DNA of 64,000 nucleotides from Gemmatimonadota bacterium (GTDB taxonomy: Bacteria > Gemmatimonadota > Gemmatimonadetes > Gemmatimonadales > GWC2-71-9): positions 1 to 64,000 of the forward strand of contig QHUS01000069.1 of NCBI GenBank assembly GCA_003222035.1, in the 5' to 3' direction. Below the pieces are notes generated by a model. It saw only the letters and a list, made by a program, of their open reading frames with translations. It had not been told where the DNA came from and searched no databases. This document shows positions 56,647-64,000 of the stretch, piece after piece (the first letter of the stretch is position 1; every line of letters starts with the position of its first letter). Made by a program: the position numbers and the translations under genes.

Positions 56647-58076
56647 ACGCTGACCTCGGCGGCGGCCGCGGCAGGTGCCACGGCCTCGATGCGGTGAAGC
56701 ACGTCGGGGACGACGTGCGCAAGGAACTCGTCCACCTGGCGGGCCGCGCGGCCGGTGTAGGTCGCCGGCTGCAGCTCGGTCGGCTGCACCGCGAGCTTCA
56801 GGGCCTTGAACGCGGGGTCGCGCGCGAGCCGGTCCAGCACATCGTTCGGCGCGCCCTGCTCGGCCATCGCCTGGGCCACGGCCAGGCTGTGCGTCCGGAT
56901 CACCTCGTGCAGCCGCTGGCGGTCGCCCCCGGCCTTCACGCCGCGCATCAGCAGACGCTCTGTCGCGAGGTACGGCAGCTGGGCCTCGACGTGGCGCGCG
57001 ATCACCGGCTCACGCACCTCCAGGCCCGCAGCCACGTTCGTGGCGAGCACGAGGATCGCGTCACACGCGAGGAACGCCTCGGGAATGACGAGGCGCCGGT
57101 TGGCGCTGTCGTCCAACGTGCGCTCCAGCCATTGCTCCGCCGCCGTGTGCCAGGCGTTCCCCCCGAGCTCGATGACGAACCGCGCCAGGCCGGTCATGCG
57201 CTCGGCGCGCATCGGGTTGCGCTTGTAGGCCATGGCGGAGGAGCCCACCTGATCGCTCTCGAACGGCTCGAGCATCTCCCCCTCGTGTTGCAGCAGTCGC
57301 AGATCGGTCGCGAACTTGGCCGCCGACTGGGCGACCCCGGCGAGCGCCGCCAGGACCTGGGCGTCCTGCTTCCGCGGGTAGGTTTGCCCGGTGATCGGGA
57401 ACACGCGGGTGAAGCCCATCTGCGCGGCGACGCGCGCGTCGAGCTCACGTACCTTGTCATCGTCGCCGTCGAACAGCTCGAGGAAGCTCGCCTGCGTGCC
57501 CGTCGTCCCCTTCACCCCTCGGAACTGGAGCGTACCGAGCCGATGCAGCAGCTCCTCCGCGTCGAGCAGCAGCTCCTGCATCCAAAGCGTGATGCGCTTG
57601 CCGACCGTCGTCAGCTGGGCCGGCTGAAAGTGGGTGTACGCGAGGCACGGCACGTCGCGATACCGGCGGGCCGGCTTCGCCAGCGCGACCAGCACCGCCG
57701 CGACCCGCCCCAGGAGGAGTTGCAGACCCTCCCGCATGAGGATCAAGTCGGCGTTGTCCGTGACGTACGCGCTCGTCGCGCCGAGGTGAATGAAGGGCCG
57801 GGCCGCGGGCGCCTGTTCGCCGAGATGATGGACGTGCGCCATCACGTCGTGTCGGATCCGCTTCTCGTGCTCCGCGGCGCGCTCGAGGTCGGCGTCGTCC
57901 AGGTGGCCCCGCAGCTCGGCGACCGCGCGCTCGGGAATGTCGAGCCCCAGCTCGCGTTGAATTTCCAGCAACGCGAGCCAGAGTCGCCGCCACAACCCGA
58001 TCCGCCGCCGGTCCCCCCACAGGGCCTGCATGGCGGGCGACGCGTAGCGCTGCGACAGGGGTGAGCTGTAGGTCAA
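56643..58076 (-). CDS. purB: adenylosuccinate lyase
   Basis: Releases fumarate from SAICAR and adenylosuccinate. The 477-residue protein has the superfamily signature [16 protein letters not shown] (flexible catalytic loop with serine), plus [15 protein letters not shown] and [16 protein letters not shown]. The start is TTG at 58076, overlapping the transaldolase stop (TTGA) and giving [16 protein letters not shown]; the alternative ATG comes 16 codons later, inside a conserved region. A longer upstream reading overlaps transaldolase and is not protein-like. Confidence 0.95.
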   Translation of the reverse strand: MTYSSPLSQRYASPAMQALWGDRRRIGLWRRLWLALLEIQRELGLDIPERAVAELRGHLDDADLERAAEHEKRIRHDVMAHVHHLGEQAPAARPFIHLGATSAYVTDNADLILMREGLQLLLGRVAAVLVALAKPARRYRDVPCLAYTHFQPAQLTTVGKRITLWMQELLLDAEELLHRLGTLQFRGVKGTTGTQASFLELFDGDDDKVRELDARVAAQMGFTRVFPITGQTYPRKQDAQVLAALAGVAQSAAKFATDLRLLQHEGEMLEPFESDQVGSSAMAYKRNPMRAERMTGLARFVIELGGNAWHTAAEQWLERTLDDSANRRLVIPEAFLACDAILVLATNVAAGLEVREPVIARHVEAQLPYLATERLLMRGVKAGGDRQRLHEVIRTHSLAVAQAMAEQGAPNDVLDRLARDPAFKALKLAVQPTELQPATYTGRAARQVDEFLAHVVPDVLHRIEAVAPAAAAAEVSV

Positions 58077-58741
58077 ACCGACGCCTTGGCGCGCGCCGCC
58101 AACTTGCTCCAGTCGGCCAGGAACTGCTCCAGCCCGCGATCGGTCAGCGGGTGCTGCAACAGCTTCTTCAGGACGTCGGGCGGCAGCGTGGCCACGTCCG
58201 CGCCGATCATCGCCGCTTCCACCACGTGCCGCGGGTGCCGGATCGAGGCCGCGAGGATCTCGGTGGCGATCTGATAGTTGTCGAAGATGGCCCGCGCCTC
58301 CCGGATGACGTCCATCCCTTCTTGGCCGACGTCGTCCAGACGCCCGATGAACGGGCTCACGTACGCCGCCCCCGCCTTTGCCGCGATGAGGCACTGCACG
58401 CTGGAGAAGCACAGCGTCACGTTGGTCTTAATGCCGGCGTCCGCGAGCCGACGCACCGCGACCATTCCCGCCTCGAGCATCGGGATCTTCACGACGATAT
58501 TGTCCGCGACCTTCGCGAGCTCCTTACCCTCGCGTACCATACCCTCGGCATCCACGGCCACCACCTCGGCCGAGACGGGACCGTCCACGAGCGAGCAGAT
58601 CTCCTTGAGGACGTCGCGCGGGTCCAGGTCCCCCGCCTGTTTCGCCAGCAGCGAGGGGTTGGTCGTGATGCCATCGATCAGCCCGGCCTGGGCCGCCCAG
58701 CTGATGTCTTTCAGGTTTGCCGTATCGAGAAAAAACTTCAT
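58073..58741 (-). CDS. tal: transaldolase / fructose-6-phosphate aldolase (MipB/TalC family)
   Basis: A 222-residue class I aldolase of the short transaldolase family. It opens MKFFLDTANLKDISWAAQAG, then DGITTNPSLLAKQ, with the Schiff-base lysine in NIVVKIPML, NVTLCFSSVQCLIAAKAGA, and YVSPFIGRLDD. It likely moves three-carbon units between sugar phosphates, overlapping in role with the tal half of the fusion at 35008. Position ahead of purB links pentose phosphate supply (PRPP) with purine synthesis. Transaldolase versus fructose-6-phosphate aldolase activity cannot be separated here. Confidence 0.93.
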   Translation of the reverse strand: MKFFLDTANLKDISWAAQAGLIDGITTNPSLLAKQAGDLDPRDVLKEICSLVDGPVSAEVVAVDAEGMVREGKELAKVADNIVVKIPMLEAGMVAVRRLADAGIKTNVTLCFSSVQCLIAAKAGAAYVSPFIGRLDDVGQEGMDVIREARAIFDNYQIATEILAASIRHPRHVVEAAMIGADVATLPPDVLKKLLQHPLTDRGLEQFLADWSKLAARAKASV

Positions 58742-58747
58742 GGGCGT

Positions 58748-59521
58748 CTAGGCCTCGGCGTAGAGGTCGGCGGGATAACGCACCGCTATCAGGTACAATC
58801 CCTGTGGCGGAGCGGGCGGGCTGGCCGCCTGGTTGTCGGTCGCGGTGAGGAGCCGGGAGAGATCGTCGAGCGGGCGCCGCTCGAGCGCGATGTCCACCAT
58901 CGCGCCCACCAGGAAGCGCACCATCCGATGCAGGAATCGGTCGGCCTCGATCGTGAACGTCACCCCCGCTCCGTCGGTCCGCGGCGCCCACTGCGCGAGC
59001 GCCACGCGGCTGCGGTAGTGGGGCGCGCCGGTCGCGGCGAGGCCGCGGAAATCGTGCTCCCCGGGAAGCAGCTGGGCCGCGCGGGTGAGCGTCGCCACGT
59101 CGAGCGGACGTCCCAGAGCCCATTCGTAGGGCCGCCGAAACGGTGAGCGGCCCCCCTCATCGGTCCCGATCACGTAGCGGTAACGCCGTGCCGCGGCGCT
59201 GTTTCGCGCGTGAAAGCCGGATCGCATCGCGCACAGCCGCTCCACCCAGATGTCCCGCGGGAGCAGGGCATTCAGGGCCCGGTGCAACCCCTGGCCGTCC
59301 GCTGCCCAGCGCTCACTCGCAAGAAACCCGACGCCCTGACCGAGAGCGTGCACGCCGGTATCGGTCCGCCCTGCGCCCGTCGCCGCTGTGCGGCGCCCCA
59401 TGAGGCGCTCGAGCACAGCCTCGAACTCCGCCTGCACCGTGCGGCCGTGCGGTTGCCGCTGCCAGCCCGCGAACTGCGCCCCGTCGTATTGCACCACGGC
59501 GAGGTAGGGCCGGCTCGTCAC
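58748..59521 (-). CDS. truA: tRNA pseudouridine synthase A
   Basis: Makes pseudouridine at positions 38-40 of tRNA anticodon arms. The 257-residue protein has the catalytic aspartate in GAGRTDTGVHALGQ, plus VQYDGAQFAGWQRQP and the C-terminal FLHRMVRFLVGAMVDIA. The GTG start at 59521 is followed directly by the conserved strand. It is the first gene of the minus-strand run that leads to ppdK, 93 bases from divergent trpD. Confidence 0.96.
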   Translation of the reverse strand: MTSRPYLAVVQYDGAQFAGWQRQPHGRTVQAEFEAVLERLMGRRTAATGAGRTDTGVHALGQGVGFLASERWAADGQGLHRALNALLPRDIWVERLCAMRSGFHARNSAAARRYRYVIGTDEGGRSPFRRPYEWALGRPLDVATLTRAAQLLPGEHDFRGLAATGAPHYRSRVALAQWAPRTDGAGVTFTIEADRFLHRMVRFLVGAMVDIALERRPLDDLSRLLTATDNQAASPPAPPQGLYLIAVRYPADLYAEA

Positions 59522-59614
59522 GGGCGAAAGATAGGAAAAGTGAGAGGGTCAATCAAGGCACGCAAACCGTTGTGGCATTTGACAAAGCGCGATTTTTTGG
59601 CGTAGCTTCCCGCC

Positions 59615-60664
59615 GTGTCGTCTGTCGCTCCTTCCCCGCTACATGAAGCGATCGCCGCGCTCGCCGACCGCCACTCCCTGAACGAGCGTCAGAGCGCCGA
59701 GGCGTTCGGGACCGTGATGCGCGGTGACGCCACACCCGCCCAGATTGCGGCGCTGTTGATGGGACTACGGGTGAAGGGCGAGACGGCCGAGGAAGTGGCG
59801 GGCGCGGCGCGGGCGCTGCGCGAGGCCATGGTAAGCGTCGACGCGAACGGCGATCACCTCATCGATACCTGCGGGACGGGCGGGGGAACGGTCTCGACCT
59901 TCAATGTCTCGACTGCCGCGGCGCTCGTCGCGGCCGGCGCCGGCGCGGTGGTGGCCAAGCACGGCAATCGGTCGTTCACGTCCAAGTGCGGCTCCGCCGA
60001 CGTCCTCGAGGCGCTGGGCGTGCGGATAAGCCTGGACGCGGTCGCGGCCGCGCGGGTGCTGCGGGCGGCGCGCGTGACGTTCCTGTTCGCACCCAACTTC
60101 CATCCCGCCATGAAGCACGCCGCTCCGGTGCGCCGCGAGCTCGGCCTCACCTCCATCATGAACCTCCTCGGCCCGTTGGCCAATCCGGCGGGTGTGCGGC
60201 GACAGGTCATCGGTGTGGCGGACCGGGAGCGCGGGCCGCTCATGGCGGAGGCGCTTGCCCGCCTGGGAACCGACCACGCGCTCGTCGTCCACGGCCGGGT
60301 CGGGATGGACGAAATCGCTCCCTGCGGCGTCACCGACGTGTGGGAAATCCGCGATGGCAGCGTGCGTACGTGGGAGCTGGACGCGACGGACTACGGCCTG
60401 GCGATCGGGGACTTGGCAGATCTCGCGGGGGCGGAACCCCCCGTGAACGCCGCGCGCATCGAGCGGCTGCTTGGCGACGGCCCGGAGGACGCTGCGGGCC
60501 TCGCCGCGGTGCTCCTCAACGCGGGCGCTGCGATCTACGTGGCCGGCCTCGCCGCCTCGTACGGCGACGGGGTCGCGGCCGCGCGCGACGTCGTGCGGGC
60601 CGGGAAGGGACGCGACGCGCTCGAGCGCTTGCGCCGCGCGAGCGCCAGTGCCGCTCCGACCTGA
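59615..60664 (+). CDS. trpD: anthranilate phosphoribosyltransferase
   Basis: Transfers phosphoribose from PRPP to anthranilate in tryptophan synthesis. The 349-residue protein carries the PRPP loop DTCGTGGGTVSTFNVST, the anthranilate region KHGNRSFTSKCGSADVLEAL, and NLLGPLANPAGVRRQVIGV. GTG start at 59615. It is followed by lexA on the opposite strand, with trpC and trpB beyond, so the trp genes are split by a regulator gene. Confidence 0.97.
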   Translation: MSSVAPSPLHEAIAALADRHSLNERQSAEAFGTVMRGDATPAQIAALLMGLRVKGETAEEVAGAARALREAMVSVDANGDHLIDTCGTGGGTVSTFNVSTAAALVAAGAGAVVAKHGNRSFTSKCGSADVLEALGVRISLDAVAAARVLRAARVTFLFAPNFHPAMKHAAPVRRELGLTSIMNLLGPLANPAGVRRQVIGVADRERGPLMAEALARLGTDHALVVHGRVGMDEIAPCGVTDVWEIRDGSVRTWELDATDYGLAIGDLADLAGAEPPVNAARIERLLGDGPEDAAGLAAVLLNAGAAIYVAGLAASYGDGVAAARDVVRAGKGRDALERLRRASASAAPT

Positions 60665-60714
60665 GTCCTCCCACGCGACCGGCTGTGCGTCCCGGCGGCT
60701 CGACGGCTGTACGC

Positions 60715-61323
60715 CTAGTATTTTCGGATGACGCCGACCACGACACCTTGGACTACGACGTCGCGCTCGTTGACGCGGAGCGGCGCCATGGCCGGGTTGG
60801 CGGGCTCCAGCCGGATCCAGCCACCGGGCTCCCGATAGAACCGCTTGACCGTGGCGCTCGACCCGTGTACCAGCGCGACGACGGTCTGGCCGTTGTCGGC
60901 CTGGTTCCGTTCGTGGACGACGATGAAGTCGCCATCCTTGATGTGCTCGTCGATCATCGATTGGCCACGGACCTTGAGCACATAGCTGCGTCCCCGCCGG
61001 GGGATCAGCTCGTCCGGGACGGCAATGGTGTCGCTACCGCTCACCGCTTCGATCGGCGCGCCGGCCGCGACCAGCCCGTGCAGCGGCAGATCCGTCGCAC
61101 CGGTGTGCCCACGGGGTGGCACGACTTCGATGCCGCGGCTCTCATTATGAGCCCGGCGGATGTACCCCTTGCGCTCCAGGTTCGTGAGGTGCTCGTGCAC
61201 CGTCGCCAGCGAGCGGAACGAGAACCGCTCGGCAATCTCCTCAAAGCTCGGGGCGTACCCCTGCGCGGCGATCTGGCCCGAAATGAAGTCCAGGATTTCG
61301 CGCTGGCGGCGCGTGAGCGGCAC
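60715..61323 (-). CDS. lexA: LexA repressor (SOS regulator)
   Basis: Represses DNA damage genes and cleaves itself when RecA is activated. The 202-residue protein has a winged-helix N-terminus (LTRRQREILDFISGQI, SFRSLATVHEHLTNLERKGY), the Ala-Gly cleavage site in GLVAAGAPIEA, the catalytic serine in VRGQSMIDEHIKDGDF and the lysine in SSATVKRFYRE. The GTG at 61323 has GGAGG just upstream and gives the standard start. The 58-base gap to trpC must hold its promoter; I see no clear palindromic operator there. Confidence 0.97.
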   Translation of the reverse strand: MPLTRRQREILDFISGQIAAQGYAPSFEEIAERFSFRSLATVHEHLTNLERKGYIRRAHNESRGIEVVPPRGHTGATDLPLHGLVAAGAPIEAVSGSDTIAVPDELIPRRGRSYVLKVRGQSMIDEHIKDGDFIVVHERNQADNGQTVVALVHGSSATVKRFYREPGGWIRLEPANPAMAPLRVNERDVVVQGVVVGVIRKY

Positions 61324-61381
61324 GATGCCTCCCGAATGGAAACCGAAGCCTAATCTACCCGAAAATCGACCGAACGCAAGC

Positions 61382-62194
61382 ATGCCGGAATCCAGGCTCG
61401 ACGCCATTCTCACCGCGACCCGCGACCGCGTCGCCAGGCTGCGGATGCACGCGGACGACCTCGAGCGGCAGGCGGCCGCCGCGCCAGCGCCGCCGCGTTT
61501 CTCGCGCGCACTCGCGGGAGAAACGCGGGGCAGCGCCGTCGTCGGCGTGATCGCCGAGGTCAAGCGCCGCTCGCCGTCGGCCGGAGCGATTCGCGAGGAC
61601 CTCGATCCGGCGTCCCACGCGGCGGCGTATGTCGCGGGGGGCGCTGTGGCGATCTCCGTGCTCACCGACGAGCCGCACTTTGGTGGCTCGCTCGACGACC
61701 TGGCGCGCGTGGCGCGCGCCGTATCGGTCCCGGTGCTGCGCAAGGACTTCATCCTGGACGAGCTGCAGCTCTTCGAGGCGCGCGTGGCAGGTGCCAGCGC
61801 GGTGCTGCTGATCGTGCGGGCGCTCACACCGGATCGATTGCACGCGCTCACTCGTTCGGCACAGGACCAAGGGCTGGGGGCTCTGGTGGAAGTGCATTCG
61901 GAGCGCGAGCTCGAGCTGGCGCTGGGGGTGGAGCCCACCGCCATCGGCGTGAACAGTCGGGACCTCGCGACCTTCGCGGTGGATCTCGCTGCCGCCGAGC
62001 GGCTGCTCTCGCAAGTCCCGCGCGGCATCCCCGCGATCGCGGAGAGCGGGATCGTCACCCGGGCCGACGTGGAGCGGATGGCGCGCGCCGGGACGGATCT
62101 GGTGCTGGTGGGGACATCGGTGGCGCGCCAGGCCGATCCCGAAGCCGCGGTGCGGGAGCTCGTGGGAGTACCGCGGAAGGGAAGGAGTCGCTGA
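61382..62194 (+). CDS. trpC: indole-3-glycerol phosphate synthase
   Basis: Forms indole-3-glycerol phosphate from CdRP. The 270-residue TIM barrel shows [63 protein letters not shown] and [13 protein letters not shown]. The ATG at 61382 is preferred; a reading from further upstream overlaps lexA. Its stop overlaps the trpB ATG as TGATG. Confidence 0.97.
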   Translation: MPESRLDAILTATRDRVARLRMHADDLERQAAAAPAPPRFSRALAGETRGSAVVGVIAEVKRRSPSAGAIREDLDPASHAAAYVAGGAVAISVLTDEPHFGGSLDDLARVARAVSVPVLRKDFILDELQLFEARVAGASAVLLIVRALTPDRLHALTRSAQDQGLGALVEVHSERELELALGVEPTAIGVNSRDLATFAVDLAAAERLLSQVPRGIPAIAESGIVTRADVERMARAGTDLVLVGTSVARQADPEAAVRELVGVPRKGRSR

Positions 62195-63384
62195 TGGACG
62201 TCCCGACCCCCGGCCGTTTTGGTCCCTACGGCGGCCGCTACGTGCCCGAGACGCTGATGGCGGCGCTGGAGGAGCTCGACCGCGTGCACGAGGCCGCGAA
62301 ACGCGACCCGACGTTTTGGGCGGAGCTCGAGGCACTGCTCAAGGACTACGTGGGCCGGCCCACGCCCCTGACCGAGGCCCCGCGCCTGGCGGCGGAGACC
62401 GGGGCCGGGGTGGTGGTCGCCCTCAAGCGCGAGGACCTGAACCATACCGGAGCCCACAAGATCAACAACACGCTGGGCCAGGCGCTGCTCGCCCGCCGGA
62501 TGGAGAAGCGCCGCATCATCGCGGAGACGGGCGCCGGGCAGCACGGCGTCGCGACGGCGACGGTGTGCGCGCGCTTCGGGCTCGAGTGCGTCGTCTACAT
62601 GGGCGAAGAGGACATGCGCCGCCAGCGCCTGAACGTGTACCGGATGGAGCTGATGGGAGCGCGGGTCGTGCCCGTCACATCGGGGACTCGAACGCTGAAG
62701 GACGCGACGAACGAGGCCCTGCGTGACTGGGTCACCAACGTGACGACGACGCACTACATCATCGGCTCCGTGGTCGGCCCCGACCCGTTTCCGCGCATCG
62801 TACGCGATTTCCAGTCGGTGATCGGGCGCGAAGCGCGGGCCCAGGTGCTCGAGCGGTGGGGTCGGCTCCCGCATACGGTGATCGCCTGCGTCGGCGGCGG
62901 ATCGAACGCGATGGGGATTTTCTCGGCCTTCCTCGACGATTCCGCGGTCGCGCTCGTCGGAGTCGAGGCCGCGGGCGAGGGGCTCGCGACCGGTCGCCAC
63001 GCGGCGTCGCTCGGGCGGGGCCGCCCCGGCGTGTTTCACGGCAGCCTCAGCTACCTGCTGCAAAACGCCGACGGGCAGGTCCAGCCGGCGCACAGCGTAT
63101 CGGCGGGGCTGGACTATCCGGGTGTCGGGCCGGAACACGCTTTCTTGAAGGACAGCGGTCGCGTATTGTATGAGGCGGTCACCGACCGGCAGGCCCTGGA
63201 CGCGTTCGCGGCGCTGTCGCGGCTGGAGGGCATCTTGCCCGCGCTGGAAAGCGCCCACGCCGTCGCCTGGGTGCTGGCGCACCGGGGCGCGTGGCGTGCG
63301 GAGGACATCGTCTTGGTGAACCTCAGCGGCCGGGGCGACAAGGACGTCGCCATGGTCGCCGAACTCACGGGAGGGGCAACCTGA
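62194..63384 (+). CDS. trpB: tryptophan synthase beta chain
   Basis: Condenses indole with serine using pyridoxal phosphate. The 396-residue protein has the N-terminal [20 protein letters not shown], the PLP lysine in [31 protein letters not shown], the phosphate loop [12 protein letters not shown], and [10 protein letters not shown] near the end. This is the TrpB1 type that works with TrpA. trpA and trpF are not in the window; trpC runs directly into trpB. Confidence 0.98.
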   Translation: MDVPTPGRFGPYGGRYVPETLMAALEELDRVHEAAKRDPTFWAELEALLKDYVGRPTPLTEAPRLAAETGAGVVVALKREDLNHTGAHKINNTLGQALLARRMEKRRIIAETGAGQHGVATATVCARFGLECVVYMGEEDMRRQRLNVYRMELMGARVVPVTSGTRTLKDATNEALRDWVTNVTTTHYIIGSVVGPDPFPRIVRDFQSVIGREARAQVLERWGRLPHTVIACVGGGSNAMGIFSAFLDDSAVALVGVEAAGEGLATGRHAASLGRGRPGVFHGSLSYLLQNADGQVQPAHSVSAGLDYPGVGPEHAFLKDSGRVLYEAVTDRQALDAFAALSRLEGILPALESAHAVAWVLAHRGAWRAEDIVLVNLSGRGDKDVAMVAELTGGAT

Positions 63385-64000
63385 CCAACGCGCCCGCACC
63401 CGAGCTGGCGTTGCCGCCCCAGCAGGTACAAGAGCTGCTCCAGGTTCTCTCCAAGGGCATCCGGGCCACGCAGCTCTATCTGCCGAACAATCCGGTGTAC
63501 CAGCGGGCGGTCGACAACATCCGCGCGGCGTTTCGCCAGATCTGGCAGGCCACCGACGACCTCGTCTTCGACGTCGGGGAATCCGAGCTGCGCTGGGAAG
63601 ACAACGTCGTCTACAACCAGGACCAGCGGAACGAAAGCATCGCCTGGACGCTGTACAAGGACGGCGTCCGTTCAATCGCGTTCAAGCCCGGCGTCGAAGA
63701 GGCGGAGATCGTACGCTTCCTCGGGGTGCTGCAGCGTGCCCGTAGCCTCCAGGCCGACGCGGCCGACGACCTGCTCACGCTGCTGTGGGCCCAGGACTTC
63801 CAGTTCATCGCCTACACGTTCCGGGAGCTCACCAGCGAGAACGCGGTACCGATCGAGGCTGGTGCGACGATTCCGTCGGCCCCACCCACGCAGGTGCGCC
63901 GGGTGGTGGCGGAGGAAGCGCCCCCCAAGCGCGAGGGCCTGGTGTCGCTCGATGATTTCGACGCCACCCTCTACTTTCTGGAAGACAGCGAGATTCAGTA
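63381..64000 (+). CDS. unrecognised protein, 3' end outside window
   Basis: An open frame starts inside the trpB stop and runs off the window end (206 codons seen). It reads [20 protein letters not shown], then [40 protein letters not shown] and a helical stretch [20 protein letters not shown]. No ATG or GTG lies at the front: a CTG at 63381 would overlap the trpB stop, and TTG at 63411 is an alternative. It looks soluble and helical with charged repeats. I cannot name a family. Confidence 0.6.
   Translation, partial: MTNAPAPELALPPQQVQELLQVLSKGIRATQLYLPNNPVYQRAVDNIRAAFRQIWQATDDLVFDVGESELRWEDNVVYNQDQRNESIAWTLYKDGVRSIAFKPGVEEAEIVRFLGVLQRARSLQADAADDLLTLLWAQDFQFIAYTFRELTSENAVPIEAGATIPSAPPTQVRRVVAEEAPPKREGLVSLDDFDATLYFLEDSEIQ

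Noticed and set aside
61324-61381. LexA operator in the lexA-trpC gap
   Set aside because: No GAAC-N4-GTTC, CTGT-N8-ACAG or other convincing palindrome is visible; the lineage's motif is unknown to me.
60716-63675. Very long minus-strand open frame covering trpC and trpB
   Set aside because: Only its last 202 codons are LexA; the rest is antisense to clear trp genes and typical of GC-rich shadow frames.

Overview
This is a high-GC bacterial chromosome segment with tight gene packing and many ATGA or TGATG stop/start overlaps. The style fits Gemmatimonadota: PknB-type kinases opening 'DVLxxLRxxLxxxYxVEREIGxGGMARVxLA', glycine-zipper secreted proteins, and word-like GC-rich intergenic repeats. 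That phylum call is inference; no rRNA is present to confirm it.

Region 1 (1-13737) is dominated by polyphosphate (polyP) metabolism. A plus-strand operon encodes a Ppx/GppA-HD phosphatase, PPK1, a SixA-type phosphatase and a CHAD protein, behind four 11-bp-spaced repeats resembling a Pho box. Converging on it is a minus-strand operon, with starts and stops overlapping or a few bases apart: a DUF4956 membrane protein, a lipoprotein metallophosphatase, an outer-membrane barrel protein with a kinase-like N-terminal region, and a second PPK1 fused to an N-terminal CYTH (triphosphate-tunnel) domain. I regard this as the most promising candidate for an undescribed system: a cell-envelope phosphate/polyP module in which CYTH-PPK1 and a kinase-like barrel protein may replace the VTC and CotH partners usually seen with DUF4956.

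Region 2 (13831-25701) starts with a PknB-type kinase carrying TPR-like repeats. It then becomes accessory DNA: an integron gene-cassette array without a visible integrase. Two complete attC sites (16967-17105, 17775-17870) and several half or decayed sites flank small ORFs, a GNAT acetyltransferase, a DUF1801 protein, a DUF4386 protein, three related glycine-zipper secreted proteins, beta-propeller and FG-GAP lipoproteins, and an AP2-like DNA-binding protein.

Region 3 (25664-45085) holds two tandem membrane serine/threonine kinases (minus strand). A plus-strand carbon operon follows, running from glucan breakdown through the pentose phosphate pathway: tkt, GH15 glucoamylase, pgl, glk, tal-pgi fusion, HAD, gnd, zwf. 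It continues with a flavin monooxygenase and a patatin, and ends against a convergent kinase.

Region 4 (45105-46039) contains a rhodanese with an in-frame TGA exactly at the catalytic cysteine (a selenocysteine candidate), the tmRNA gene, and a long GC-rich hairpin.

Region 5 (46036-59521, minus strand) is a long purine operon: truA, transaldolase, purB, purC, psd, pssA, purS, purQ, a frameshifted lipoprotein, a zinc-ribbon protein, purL, purF, ppdK. Region 6 (59615-64000) carries trpD, a divergent lexA, trpC, trpB and the start of an unrecognised gene.
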